A stretch of 64,000 nt of DNA from Bacteroidota bacterium (GCA_030706735.1 JAUZNZ010000010.1:89277-153276); one strand, 5' to 3'. Positions 17,597 through 26,589 are shown, numbered from the stretch's first letter. Made by a program: numbers and translations. The notes: generated from the letters alone by a model not told the origin.

Positions 17597-18952
17597 ATGA
17601 CGACCGCCAAACAATCCCGGAAAAATATCGTGGTGATCGGCGGCGGCGCCGCGGGACTTTTCTGCGCGGTCAATGCGGCCAGGATGACGCATGAAGCCGG
17701 CATCAGGGCTAGTGTCATCGTTTTGGAGAAAACCTCCAGGCTATTGACCAAGGTGGCGGTGAGCGGCGGCGGCCGGTGCAATGTCACACATGCCTGTTTT
17801 GAGATCGGCGAAATGGCGGCAAATTATCCCCGTGGCGGCCGGTTTGCGGCAAGGGCTTTTTATAAATGGTTCACGACCGATACGATCCGGTGGTTTGCTG
17901 AACGCGGCGTGGCGCTGAAGACGGAAGCCGACGGACGCATGTTCCCGGTGAGCGATTCATCGCAAACGATCATCGATTGCCTCATAGCGGAAGCCAACCG
18001 ATACGGAGTGGAAATATGGACCAGGGCCGAGGTGGCGGAGGTCGGAGTGGCTGCCGCGGCGACTGCAGACACAATGGAAGTCGGATCGGATGAGGGCGCA
18101 CGATTCCGGGTGAAGCTTGCCGATTCCCGCGTGATCGGCTCGGATCATGTTTGCATTGCCTGTGGAGGATATCCCAAATCCGCCCTGTTCGAATGGGTGC
18201 GACGATTGGGCCATACGATCGAACCGCCGGTGCCTTCTCTCTTTACATTCAATATGCCGGGTCATCCCATTACGCAATTGATGGGCATCAGCGTCCCGGA
18301 TGTGAAGGTCAGGATCATCTTGCAGACGGCCGGCGCGCGGGGTTCAAAGCTGACTGAACGCGGTCCGCTGCTGATCACGCATTGGGGATTGAGCGGCCCG
18401 GTGATCCTGCGCTTGTCCGCCTGGGGAGCGCGGGAGCTTGCGGCCGTCGGCACACCCGGATCGCGACCTGCCTACACGTTCAGCATCCTGGTGAATTGGC
18501 TGCCTTCTCTGAGCGAACAGGCGCTGCGCGATGAAATACATTCGCTTCGTCAGGAACTGGCAGGGCAAAAGATCATGTCGAAGAGCCCTTTCGGACTGCC
18601 CCAACGGCTATGGGAATTCCTGCTGCTGCAAGCGGGGATCGGCGAAGGGATGCGCTGGGCTGAACTGCCATCGCGCGAACAGAACAGGTTGCTGCAAACC
18701 CTTGCTGCCACCGGATTCGATATTAAAGGGAAGACGACCTTCAAGGAGGAGTTCGTTACGGCCGGCGGCGTGCGGCTGACGGAAGTCGATCCGCTCAGCA
18801 TGCAAAGCAAAAAAGTGCCCGGACTTTATTTTGCCGGAGAGATCCTGGACGTGGACGGCATCACCGGCGGGTTCAATTTCCAGCATGCCTGGACCAGCGG
18901 CTGGATCGCGGCGAAAAGTATGGCGGCGTCAATAGGCGGCCGGGCCGGTTAA
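17597..18952 (+). CDS. HI0933-family FAD/NAD(P)-binding oxidoreductase
   Basis: Flavoprotein of the HI0933/BaiN-like family (often annotated as aminoacetone oxidase family); its physiological substrate is not settled. The 451 residues begin MTTAKQSRKNIVVIGGGAAGLF, a dinucleotide-binding motif at the N-terminus. They include the family signature KVAVSGGGRCNVTHA and the C-terminal FAGEILDVDGITGGFNFQHAW that closes the FAD site. I chose ATG 17597, 20 bases after map; a longer frame from 17486 overlaps map and is rejected. It is probably co-transcribed with the ribosomal cluster by read-through. Confidence 0.88.
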   Translation: MTTAKQSRKNIVVIGGGAAGLFCAVNAARMTHEAGIRASVIVLEKTSRLLTKVAVSGGGRCNVTHACFEIGEMAANYPRGGRFAARAFYKWFTTDTIRWFAERGVALKTEADGRMFPVSDSSQTIIDCLIAEANRYGVEIWTRAEVAEVGVAAAATADTMEVGSDEGARFRVKLADSRVIGSDHVCIACGGYPKSALFEWVRRLGHTIEPPVPSLFTFNMPGHPITQLMGISVPDVKVRIILQTAGARGSKLTERGPLLITHWGLSGPVILRLSAWGARELAAVGTPGSRPAYTFSILVNWLPSLSEQALRDEIHSLRQELAGQKIMSKSPFGLPQRLWEFLLLQAGIGEGMRWAELPSREQNRLLQTLAATGFDIKGKTTFKEEFVTAGGVRLTEVDPLSMQSKKVPGLYFAGEILDVDGITGGFNFQHAWTSGWIAAKSMAASIGGRAG

Positions 18953-18958
18953 GCGGGA

Positions 18959-19852
18959 CTATCTCTTTGTATAGTAATACCTGATGAGTTGACTAACCCT
19001 ACCCTTATCTGACCGGCGGAATTCATATAGCGGGCCACCCGGATCATAAACGTATTTATCAAGCCTGGGCCAATAGTCGACCCGATCATAACCTAGCGTA
19101 CGGGAAATAGTGCTGGCATTTTCCGGCTCATTTACATACTTTATGCAACGGTTCAAGCTGTCATAAAAGTGAATGCCCATGAACAATGGCTTCTTTTTCC
19201 CTTCCTGTCTGAACGTAGTCCTGGTTCTTGCCGCATGATCGTAGGTGTATACGTTAGCATATTCGAATTCCCCTTTGATATTATAGAATCTTTCTTCTTG
19301 CATGTCTCCGCCGGCATCATATGTGTAATGCGCGCAAGGAAGCCATTCCCCCTTTCCGAATTTCACAACGGAGCCAACAGGACGCCTTTTTTCGTCATAA
19401 ACCATCTTCTCAACCCTTATATAGGTCGTGTCTTCATTAATGGTATAATTTACATCCTCCATACCTGCACTGTCATAAAAGAATTGCTGTTTCAATTGAA
19501 CTGCCTTTGGCCATTCGACATTTTCGTTCATGCAAAAAATACGCCCTGAGTCATCATATTGATATGATTTACTGGACATAACCAAACTGCTGTCTCTGAA
19601 TTCCGTTTTGTGCTGGATCCCGCCGGCAGCGTCAAAATCGATTATGGCCTGCAGGGTTGAGTCCTCGAACTTTCCCGACATGACTTCAAAATTGTAGACG
19701 AATTCCCTCTTGATCCTTTGCCCCTGAACTATTGCCTTTGACGGAATAAAATAATCGCCGAAATAGGTAACGTGATCCTGTGCGCTCGCCAGAGTGGAGA
19801 GGGTCGATAGTGCAAGGATCGGCGGGTAGTATAGGCGAAAGACGTTAATCAT
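18959..19852 (-). CDS. Secreted hypothetical protein with YD/RHS-like strand repeats
   Basis: I do not recognise a named family. The 297 residues have a signal peptide (to about ASAQ, residue 24). Short units such as SYQYDDSGRI, KMVYDEKRRPVG, HYTYDAGGDMQEE, VYTYDHAARTR and HFYDSLNRCIKYV follow, resembling degenerate YD/RHS repeats of cell-surface proteins. Base composition is visibly more AT-rich than in the neighbouring ribosomal genes. It converges with the flavoprotein gene (6 bases between stops) and diverges from rpsA. A periplasmic or surface location is inferred from the signal sequence only. Confidence 0.7.
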   Translation of the reverse strand: MINVFRLYYPPILALSTLSTLASAQDHVTYFGDYFIPSKAIVQGQRIKREFVYNFEVMSGKFEDSTLQAIIDFDAAGGIQHKTEFRDSSLVMSSKSYQYDDSGRIFCMNENVEWPKAVQLKQQFFYDSAGMEDVNYTINEDTTYIRVEKMVYDEKRRPVGSVVKFGKGEWLPCAHYTYDAGGDMQEERFYNIKGEFEYANVYTYDHAARTRTTFRQEGKKKPLFMGIHFYDSLNRCIKYVNEPENASTISRTLGYDRVDYWPRLDKYVYDPGGPLYEFRRSDKGRVSQLIRYYYTKR

Positions 19853-19951
19853 TTAAAATCAGATAATTATATAACCGTGTCCTTCCATTTTACGAGCCGG
19901 CGCGGAAGCCCCGGCGCAACTCTAATTTACTCGTTTTTTAGAGTTTTTTCG

Positions 19952-19959
19952 TATCTTTG
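19952..19959 (+). promoter_or_regulatory. Promoter -7 element of rpsA
   Basis: TATCTTTG at 19952-19959 is an exact TAnnTTTG match, 36 bases before the rpsA ATG. The -33 region is a T tract rather than a clear TTG. Confidence 0.55.
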
Positions 19960-19995
19960 CAACCCCGAATTAAAAAGCTTCGGGATCTCTATTTT

Positions 19996-21918
19996 ATGTC
20001 TGAAAACAATATTGTTAACTCAAACGCTGAAACACAGGAGTCACCGGCAGTGGCGGAAGCAACGGCCGAGGCTACAGCGTCACCAAAAGCACCTGTGTAC
20101 GTGCAGACTGCGCACGATGATTTCGATTGGACGATCGACAAGCGGAATGTAGCCGCTTATAACAAGGAAGAAAAGGAAAAGTACGACCGCGTCTATGACA
20201 ACACTTTCGTCGCCATTACGGACGGCGAACTGGTCAAGGGCCTGGTCGTGGCCATGACCAAGACGGATGTGGTCGTGAACATCGGTTTCAAGAGCGATGG
20301 ACTGGTATCCCTCAATGAATTCCGTGACCTGCAAAGCCTCAAGACAGGCGATGAAGTGGAAGTCATGGTGGTCGAAAAGGAGGACAGGGAAGGACACCTT
20401 CACCTGAGCCGTAAACAAGCGCGCATCACGCGGGCCTGGGAGAAGATCGTGGAAGTGCACCGCACCGGAGAAGTGGTCACGGGTACCGTAACCAGCAAGA
20501 CCAAGGGCGGCCTGATCGTCGACGTGTTCGGCATGGAGACCTTCCTGCCCGGATCCCAGATCGACGTCAAACCAGTCACCGACTATGACCAGTTCGTGGG
20601 TAAGACCATGGAGTTCAAGGTGGTCAAGATCAACGAAGCGATCAAGAATGCGGTTGTGTCGCACAAGGCCCTCATCGAGAGCGATATCGAAGCGCAGCGC
20701 GCCGAGATCATCAGCAAGCTGGAGAAGGGTCAGGTGCTCGAAGGCACGATCAAGAATATTACCGATTTCGGGGCCTTTATGGATCTCGGCGGCCTGGACG
20801 GTCTCCTGTATATTACCGATATCAGCTGGGGACGTATCAGCCATCCGAGCGAAGTGCTGAAGCTGGATCAGAAGTTGCAGGTCGTCGTTTTGGATTTCGA
20901 CGATGGAAAAAAACGCATCAGCCTTGGCCTGAAGCAACTGACCCCCCATCCCTGGGACGTGCTGCCTGAGAATATCAAGGAGGGCGCGATCATTAAGGGT
21001 AAGGTCGTCAATATCGAAGACTATGGCGCCTTTCTCGAGATCATGCCGGGCGTAGAAGGCCTGGTTCACGTAAGTGAGATCACCTGGGCAAATACGCCGA
21101 TCAACGCAAAGGAATTCTTCAAACTGGGCGACGAGCATAATGCGAAAGTGGTGACCCTCGACAAGAATGCACGCAAGATGAGTCTGTCGATCAAGCAACT
21201 CAGCGAAGATCCCTGGAATACGATCGAGACTAAATTCCCGCAAGGCAGCAAACATACGGGTCTGGTGAAGAATATTACACCCTATGGCGTATTCGTCGAA
21301 CTGGCTCCCGGCATCGGCGGTATGATCCATATCAGCGACCTCAGCTGGTTGAAGCGTTTCAACCACCCCTCCGAATACACGAAGGTCGGTCAGCACATCG
21401 AAGTGATGATACTCGGTATCGACAAGGACAACCGCAAATTGCAGTTAGGGCACAAACAACTCGAAGAAGATCCCTGGAACGCACTGGAAGAAACCTTTGC
21501 GGTGGGTTCCATTCACGAGAGTACTGTCATTCGCAAAGATGATAAAGGCGCCATCGTGCAGCTGCCCTATGGGCTCGAAGGCTTCGCTCCCAACCGCCAC
21601 CTGATGAAGGAGGACGGCAAGCAGATCGTGGCCGATGAGACGGCGAAATTCATGGTGATCGAATTCGATCGGAATGAAAAACGCATCGTCCTGTCGCACA
21701 CACGCTTGTGGGAACAGGCGAAGAACGACGAAAAAGAGGCCGCCAGAAAGGAAGCCCGGGTCGATGCGGACAAGACACGCAAGGCCGTGAAAACGATCCA
21801 GAACAAGGTGGAAAAACCCACCCTGGGAGATCTGGGTGCGCTGGCATCCATCAAGGAGAAATTGAAACAGGAGGAGAAAGGACAGGGTGGAGAAGCTCCC
21901 CAGGCGCCTCAGCAATGA
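19996..21918 (+). CDS. rpsA: 30S ribosomal protein S1
   Basis: mRNA-binding protein that unfolds and delivers transcripts to the 30S subunit, important in Bacteroidota where Shine-Dalgarno sequences are weak. I chose ATG 19996 (MSENNIVNSNAETQES...), giving 640 residues. After an acidic Ala-rich leader there are six S1 repeats. The clearest are those starting near residue 245 (GQVLEGTIKNITDFGAF), 330 (GAIIKGKVVNIEDYGAF) and 417 (GSKHTGLVKNITPYGVF). The first two and the last are more diverged. The C-terminus is charged and Gln-rich. It has its own promoter and a strong terminator. Confidence 0.95.
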   Translation: MSENNIVNSNAETQESPAVAEATAEATASPKAPVYVQTAHDDFDWTIDKRNVAAYNKEEKEKYDRVYDNTFVAITDGELVKGLVVAMTKTDVVVNIGFKSDGLVSLNEFRDLQSLKTGDEVEVMVVEKEDREGHLHLSRKQARITRAWEKIVEVHRTGEVVTGTVTSKTKGGLIVDVFGMETFLPGSQIDVKPVTDYDQFVGKTMEFKVVKINEAIKNAVVSHKALIESDIEAQRAEIISKLEKGQVLEGTIKNITDFGAFMDLGGLDGLLYITDISWGRISHPSEVLKLDQKLQVVVLDFDDGKKRISLGLKQLTPHPWDVLPENIKEGAIIKGKVVNIEDYGAFLEIMPGVEGLVHVSEITWANTPINAKEFFKLGDEHNAKVVTLDKNARKMSLSIKQLSEDPWNTIETKFPQGSKHTGLVKNITPYGVFVELAPGIGGMIHISDLSWLKRFNHPSEYTKVGQHIEVMILGIDKDNRKLQLGHKQLEEDPWNALEETFAVGSIHESTVIRKDDKGAIVQLPYGLEGFAPNRHLMKEDGKQIVADETAKFMVIEFDRNEKRIVLSHTRLWEQAKNDEKEAARKEARVDADKTRKAVKTIQNKVEKPTLGDLGALASIKEKLKQEEKGQGGEAPQAPQQ

Positions 21919-21943
21919 TCCGACTAAGCAATGAGATCTGCAT

Positions 21944-21975
21944 AACGCTCCGGAAGTTCCGGAGCGTTTTTATTT
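21944..21975 (+). terminator. Intrinsic terminator after rpsA
   Basis: An 11-bp perfect stem (21944-21954 with 21958-21968) with a 3-base loop is followed by a T-rich run. The stop codon of the convergent HAD gene lies inside the T-rich part, so the hairpin separates the two convergent genes. Confidence 0.85.
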
Positions 21976-22629
21976 TAGCGCGTCAAATTGGGTTTCTCCG
22001 AATTCCAGGAGCGAACCGAGCTTCAGATCGGCGGCTCCCCATTTGGCCAGCTGGACCTGATCCTTAGTCGGAATAATGACACATTTCATCCTGGCCGCCT
22101 TGGCGGAGATCAGCCCATTGAACGAATCCTCAAAGCATAGGCATTCCACGGGGTTCACTCCCAACTGCTCCGCGCAGTTGAGATAGACCTGGGGGTGAGG
22201 CTTGCTGAAGGACAGTGAACCCGCCGAGGAGATCGCTTGCACCAGGGCTCCTATGCGAAGCTTGTTGACGACGGTGTCGACAAGTTCGAGCGGAGAAGAC
22301 GTAGCGAGCCCGATCCGGAATCTTCTTTGCCTGAAAAAAGAAAAAATATGGTCGATGCCGGGCATCGGCTCGGCTTTTGCATGGATCTTTTCAATGGCTT
22401 TGGCGACAATGGCATTTTCTGCTCCGACGGCATAGGTCTTACTGATCCCGAATTGAGTGAACCAATGGTCGATCCATTCTTTGGTCCGGAGGCCTGTCGT
22501 AAAGTGATATTGTTCCAGCGTAAGCGTGATATCGAATTGCTGCATCGTTTCCATTCCGGCCTCCTGCCAGTAGGGTTCGGAATCGATCAGCAGTCCGTCC
22601 ATGTCGAAAATAACCGAGTTCAATGGCAT
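21970..22629 (-). CDS. HAD-superfamily phosphatase, HxpB/beta-phosphoglucomutase-like
   Basis: Cytosolic hydrolase expected to act on sugar phosphates. The 219 residues begin MPLNSVIFDMDGLLIDSEPYW. Asp9 and Asp11 form the DxDG nucleophile motif, SSP in GLATSSPLEL is motif II, a lysine in SFSKPHPQVY is motif III, and CFEDSFNGL holds the acidic motif IV. The alpha-helical cap between motif I and motif II matches the 2-deoxyglucose-6-phosphatase/HxpB group. A longer frame from 22692 is possible, but TATCTTTG on the minus strand (22664-22657) places the transcript start between them and favours 22629. Confidence 0.85.
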   Translation of the reverse strand: MPLNSVIFDMDGLLIDSEPYWQEAGMETMQQFDITLTLEQYHFTTGLRTKEWIDHWFTQFGISKTYAVGAENAIVAKAIEKIHAKAEPMPGIDHIFSFFRQRRFRIGLATSSPLELVDTVVNKLRIGALVQAISSAGSLSFSKPHPQVYLNCAEQLGVNPVECLCFEDSFNGLISAKAARMKCVIIPTKDQVQLAKWGAADLKLGSLLEFGETQFDALK

Positions 22630-22656
22630 ATGTCCGGGAATTGGTTCGCGAGGCTC

Positions 22657-22664
22657 CAAAGATA
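22657..22664 (-). promoter_or_regulatory. Promoter -7 element of the HAD phosphatase gene
   Basis: Read on the minus strand, 22664-22657 is TATCTTTG, an exact TAnnTTTG match 27 bases before the ATG at 22629. Confidence 0.5.
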
Positions 22665-22724
22665 AGAGCCCCGGTGTAAATTGTAACGACAAATCCGTAC
22701 TTTCGAACAGGCAGCCAGATCAAA

Positions 22725-23489
22725 ATGAATCACATGGGCAGAGTGCTGGAACGATTGAAGAAATTTCGCTTCGTCCGTAAGATAGTGTATGCTATTGTGG
22801 GAATAGCATCCTACCCTGGACTGACGATGGTTAACCGCCTGAAGATCTCGGGTACGGAGCATCTTCGGGGGCTGCCCCGCAACAACGTCCTCTTCGTGAG
22901 CAATCACCAGACTTATTTTGCAGATGTCATTACCTTTCTCCACATTTTCAGCGCCGTCAAGTGGGGAAAGAAGGACCGGCTCGGGCTTCCCTTTTATCTG
23001 CTGAACCCATTCACGGATGTCTATTACGTGGCGGCGGAAGAAACCATGAAGAGCAGTTGGGTCAGCCGTCTGTTCACGCTGGCGGGGGCGCTGACCGTCA
23101 AAAGAACCTGGAACAAGGCTGCCGGCGAGACGCGCAAAGGCCTGGATCCTTCCGATACACGAAAGATCACGCGCGCCCTGGCAGACAGTTGGGTGATCAC
23201 CTTTCCGCAAGGCACGACTACACCCTTCGCTCCGGGGAGGAAGGGGACGGCGCTGATCATAAAACAGAATAATGCCGTTGTCGTGCCCGTCGTGATCGGT
23301 GGCTTTTGGAGAGCTTTTTCGAAAAAGGGTCTTCGGTTTAAAAAGAGAGGGACGACACTTTCCGTAAGGTTCAAGGCGCCGCTGACCATCGATTATTCTG
23401 CCCCCACAGAGGCCATCCTGGCGCAGGTGATGGATGCGATCGAACAGAGCAAAGAATTTAAGATGAAGCCCCCCCCTCATGCGGGCTAG
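22725..23489 (+). CDS. 1-acyl-sn-glycerol-3-phosphate acyltransferase family protein (PlsC-like)
   Basis: Membrane-associated acyltransferase expected to work in phospholipid synthesis. Within the 254 residues, SNHQTYFAD near residue 60 is the catalytic motif I, GALTVKRTWNKAAGE is the motif II area and FPQGTTTPF is motif III. Motif I is H-x5-D here rather than the classical H-x4-D. The N-terminus has one hydrophobic stretch (IVYAIVGIASYPGLTMV). The start is ATG 22725 or 22734. The gene converges with the thioesterase gene and their stop codons overlap in CTAG. Confidence 0.85.
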   Translation: MNHMGRVLERLKKFRFVRKIVYAIVGIASYPGLTMVNRLKISGTEHLRGLPRNNVLFVSNHQTYFADVITFLHIFSAVKWGKKDRLGLPFYLLNPFTDVYYVAAEETMKSSWVSRLFTLAGALTVKRTWNKAAGETRKGLDPSDTRKITRALADSWVITFPQGTTTPFAPGRKGTALIIKQNNAVVVPVVIGGFWRAFSKKGLRFKKRGTTLSVRFKAPLTIDYSAPTEAILAQVMDAIEQSKEFKMKPPPHAG

Positions 23490-24007
23490 CCCTTCACGAA
23501 AAAAGCCCGAAGCTCGCCGGCATCTTCCGGTTTCATTTTGCCGCCCAGGATCAATCGCAATTGCCTTCGGCGCAAGGCTCCCTCGAATAATTTTTTTTCC
23601 TCCTCCGTTTCCGCGATCAATTCGGGGACCGGCCGCGGCCGGCGATTGGGGTCGAGGGCGACGAAAGTTAGGTAAGCTTCATTGCTCTTGTACTTGTATT
23701 GCTGCGTATGGTCTTCGCCCCAGACCTTCAGGTGCACCTCGATCGAGGTATTAAAGGTGCGGCTCACCTTCGCCTCGATATGCACGACATTCCCCAGCTT
23801 GATGGGATTCTCGAAGGAGATATTGTCGACCGAAGCGGTTACGACGGGCGCATTGCAGTGCTTGCCGGCGGATAGCGCGGCGGCTATGTCCATCCAATAC
23901 ATGAGCCGGCCACCCATCAGGTTGCCGAATACGTTGGTATCGTTTGGCAATACGACTTCGGTCATAATGATATTCGACTCCTTGGCTGTTTTAGCGTGGG
24001 TTGACAT
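23486..24007 (-). CDS. Hotdog-fold acyl-CoA thioesterase (YciA-like)
   Basis: Hydrolyses acyl-CoA esters in the cytosol. The 173 residues include NVFGNLMGGRLMYWMDIAAALSAGKH, the hotdog helix with the catalytic Asp, and VDNISFENPIKLGNVVHIEAKV, typical of the YciA/acyl-CoA hydrolase family. I chose ATG 24007 (MSTHAKTAKESNI...), because TATATTTG (minus, 24033-24026) lies just upstream; the longer frame from 24106 runs into the neighbouring epimerase gene. The C-terminal 40 residues are charged and divergent. It shares a lipid theme with the convergent acyltransferase gene. Confidence 0.87.
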   Translation of the reverse strand: MSTHAKTAKESNIIMTEVVLPNDTNVFGNLMGGRLMYWMDIAAALSAGKHCNAPVVTASVDNISFENPIKLGNVVHIEAKVSRTFNTSIEVHLKVWGEDHTQQYKYKSNEAYLTFVALDPNRRPRPVPELIAETEEEKKLFEGALRRRQLRLILGGKMKPEDAGELRAFFVKG

Positions 24008-24025
24008 CCGGTTGATTAATTTTGG

Positions 24026-24033
24026 CAAATATA
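24026..24033 (-). promoter_or_regulatory. Promoter -7 element of the thioesterase gene
   Basis: On the minus strand 24033-24026 reads TATATTTG (exact TAnnTTTG), about 20 bases before the ATG at 24007. It sits immediately downstream of the epimerase stop. Confidence 0.5.
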
Positions 24034-24038
24034 GCGGA

Positions 24039-25136
24039 CTAAACGGTGGTCTTTTCACATTTTTCCAGCCAGGCGTCTCCGGCATCGGCGCCAATCCCGG
24101 GGACATTGGGCGTATCCAGGAAGTAGCCTTTGTATTGGACTCCGCCCGTTACCGGATCGGCGGTATGGCCCAGCAGACAGGTGTCCATATCGTGAAAAAT
24201 GATATTGTCGGACGCCAACGCGAAATGGGCGAAGGCCGTAAGGGCGATCCGGCTTTCCAGCATGCCGCCCATCATGCAGGGGATGCCATGCCGTTCGCAA
24301 AGGGCATTGATGCGTGTCGCTTCCAGGATACCTCCTGACTTGGCAAATTTGATATTGACATAGTCGCAGGCTTTTGCATCGATGAGCCGTTGGGCGTCGT
24401 GGTGATCGAAGACGCTTTCATCGGCCATGATCTTGATCGGGGACAATTTCCTGAGCTCGGGGAGCCGGTGATCCTGCCAACGACGCATAGGCTGCTCGCA
24501 AAACTGGATGCGATAAGGAGACATCTCCCGAAGCGCATGAGCAGCCGTTTCAAAATCCCATCCCTGGTTGGCGTCTATGCGCAATACGGGCTCTTCTCCG
24601 ATAGCGAGACGGATCTGCCTGATCCTTTCCAGGTCTTGTTTGCCGTCCTTGCCCAGTTTAACCTTGATGATCCGCACGCCGTCGTTTCTGAAGCGAACGG
24701 CCTTGGCGGCCATATTTTCGGGCGTATCGATGCCGATGGTGAGGTCTGTTTCCAGCAGGCGGTGATTGCCGCCGAGACGGCGATAAAGGGGAACGCCGGC
24801 CGCCCGGGCGGACAGGTCATACAAGGCCATATCGAAGGCGCTCTTTGCCGTGGCGTTAAAGGCCGTGTAATCATGTAATTCGTTCATGCGCTCTTCTATC
24901 GCAAAGGCGTCCTTGCCTTTCCACAAGGCGGCAAAATCCCTGGCCATTTCGAAACAGGTGGCTTGCGTCTCTCCGACGATCATCGGGAAGGCCGAACATT
25001 CGCCGACCCCGTAATAGCCTTCGTCGACGTGGATGCGGATAAAAAGGTTCTGCGCGTAATGCATCGTTCCCGTAGCAATGGTGAACGGATGCATCGGAAT
25101 GCTGAAGCGAAAGATATCGGTGCGAAGGATCTTCAT
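24039..25136 (-). CDS. Enolase-superfamily dipeptide (L-Ala-D/L-Glu-like) epimerase
   Basis: Mg-dependent enzyme of the muconate-lactonizing-enzyme subgroup; in Bacteroidota such proteins epimerise dipeptides, often from murein turnover. The start MKILRTDIFRF at 25136 gives 365 residues (an ATG at 25154 is an alternative). Catalytic residues: lysine pair KVK (158, 160), metal ligands Asp188 (RIDANQGW), Glu214 (FCEQP) and Asp239 (MADES), and Lys263 or Lys266 (NIKFAKSGG). Substrate specificity cannot be read from sequence alone. Confidence 0.85.
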   Translation of the reverse strand: MKILRTDIFRFSIPMHPFTIATGTMHYAQNLFIRIHVDEGYYGVGECSAFPMIVGETQATCFEMARDFAALWKGKDAFAIEERMNELHDYTAFNATAKSAFDMALYDLSARAAGVPLYRRLGGNHRLLETDLTIGIDTPENMAAKAVRFRNDGVRIIKVKLGKDGKQDLERIRQIRLAIGEEPVLRIDANQGWDFETAAHALREMSPYRIQFCEQPMRRWQDHRLPELRKLSPIKIMADESVFDHHDAQRLIDAKACDYVNIKFAKSGGILEATRINALCERHGIPCMMGGMLESRIALTAFAHFALASDNIIFHDMDTCLLGHTADPVTGGVQYKGYFLDTPNVPGIGADAGDAWLEKCEKTTV

Positions 25137-25215
25137 GGCGCAAAAGTTAGTCATTTTAGCAGAATTTTCCTTTACTTTGCGACCAAATACTAACGCTCGT
25201 TCGTATCAATAAAAT

Positions 25216-26448
25216 ATGGAAGCCATATCATTCGACAATACGGAGAACGCATTTGCGTATAAGTCAGACAAGGAATTAAAAAAAGCAAATCTCCTTTTTT
25301 CCACCATGGGCTACCCGGCATTGGTCGGCCTGGGTACGAGGGTTACGCCCTGGATCATTCGGGCCGGTCTTCCGGTAAAGGGATTGATCCGGAAAACGAT
25401 CTTTTCCCAATTCGTGGGAGGGGAAACGCTGGAGGAAACGGCCCTTGTGGCCCGGCGGCTCGGTGGCTACCATGTGCAGATCATCCTGGACTATGGCGTG
25501 GAAGGCGGCGACGAGGGGGAGAAAGGGTTCGAGCAGGCCTGCGACGAATTCATCCGCGTGATCGACTATGCCGCAACGCAGCCTAATATCCCCTTTATGA
25601 GCGTCAAGGTGACGGGCATCGCCCGGTTGGGCCTGCTGGAAAAGCTGGATCGCTCCGTCGGCGATCATGCCGGTTCCCTGATGCGCCGCTACGCCAACGC
25701 GCTTCAATCGCTGACCGGGCCGGAGGCATCGGAATGGCAAAAAGTGCAGGACAGGATGTTGCGTATATGCCGCGCGGCCGAAGCCAGGAATGTCGGCGTG
25801 CTGATCGACGCGGAGGACTCCTGGATCCAGGACCCCGTGGATGTCCTGACCATCATGATGATGGAACAATTCAACCGGGGACATGCGGTAGTATATAATA
25901 CCCTTCAGCATTACCGTTCCGACCGCCTGAATTTTCTGAAGGATTGCCTGGAGGCGGCAGAACAGCGTGATTTTATTCTCGGGGCGAAGCTGGTGCGGGG
26001 CGCCTACATGGAAAAGGAACGAAAGCGCGCGGCGTATCTCGGCTATCCTTCGCCTATCCAACCTGATAAAGAGGCGACTGACCGTGACTACAACGAAGGG
26101 GTGGCTTATTGCATAGAACATATCGACCGGATCGCCCTGATCGTCGCTTCGCATAATGAGTACAGTAATCTCCATGCCGTCGAATTATTACAGCAAAAAG
26201 GGCTGCCCCTGGACCATCCCCATATCCATTTTTCCCAACTTTATGGGATGAGCGACAATATCACTTTCAACCTGGCAAAGGCGGGGTGCCCCGTCAGCAA
26301 ATACCTGCCGTTCGGGCCTATTAAGGACGTCATCCCTTACCTCATGCGCAGGGCCCAGGAGAACAGCTCCGTGTCCGGCCAGACCGGACGCGAACTCGGA
26401 TTGATCAGGAAGGAGTTGCAAAGGCGGAAGGCGATGGCGTCACGTTAA
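25216..26448 (+). CDS. Proline dehydrogenase (monofunctional)
   Basis: FAD enzyme that oxidises proline to delta-1-pyrroline-5-carboxylate, feeding electrons to the quinone pool. The 410 residues form only the beta/alpha-barrel domain; there is no aldehyde dehydrogenase domain, unlike PutA. Signatures are KLVRGAYMEKER, LIVASHNEYSNL and the C-terminal YLPFGPIKDVIPYLMRRAQENS, whose RRxxE binds the substrate carboxylate. The partner P5C dehydrogenase gene is not in the window. Confidence 0.92.
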   Translation: MEAISFDNTENAFAYKSDKELKKANLLFSTMGYPALVGLGTRVTPWIIRAGLPVKGLIRKTIFSQFVGGETLEETALVARRLGGYHVQIILDYGVEGGDEGEKGFEQACDEFIRVIDYAATQPNIPFMSVKVTGIARLGLLEKLDRSVGDHAGSLMRRYANALQSLTGPEASEWQKVQDRMLRICRAAEARNVGVLIDAEDSWIQDPVDVLTIMMMEQFNRGHAVVYNTLQHYRSDRLNFLKDCLEAAEQRDFILGAKLVRGAYMEKERKRAAYLGYPSPIQPDKEATDRDYNEGVAYCIEHIDRIALIVASHNEYSNLHAVELLQQKGLPLDHPHIHFSQLYGMSDNITFNLAKAGCPVSKYLPFGPIKDVIPYLMRRAQENSSVSGQTGRELGLIRKELQRRKAMASR

Positions 26449-26493
26449 ATGCCGGCCGGCTTATTTTTCTATTCATAAGTCTGGGAAAATCTT

Positions 26494-26501
26494 TACTTTT
26501 G
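26494..26501 (+). promoter_or_regulatory. Promoter -7 element of tRNA-Val
   Basis: TACTTTTG at 26494-26501 matches TAnnTTTG and lies 15 bases before the tRNA 5' end. No clear TTG is seen at -33. Confidence 0.5.
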
Positions 26502-26515
26502 GGCCCGTATTTTTA

Positions 26516-26589
26516 GGGTCTTTAGCTCAGTTGGTTAGAGCGCTTCCTTGACATGGAAGAGGTCGCTGGTTCGAATCCAGTAGGACCCA
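26516..26589 (+). tRNA. tRNA-Val (anticodon GAC)
   Basis: The 74 bases form a full cloverleaf: acceptor 26516-26522 with 26582-26588 (one G-U pair), a D arm with TTAGCTCAGTTGG, an anticodon stem 26543-26547/26555-26559 with loop TTGACAT, and a T arm with GGTTCGAATCC. Anticodon GAC is at 26550-26552. Discriminator A is at 26589. CCA is not encoded. Confidence 0.95.

Noticed and set aside
20080..21396. Long minus-strand open frame (438 codons) opposite rpsA
   Set aside because: It is fully antisense to the clear S1 gene; high-GC third positions open the opposite strand, and the translation is His/Asp/Leu-rich with no domain.
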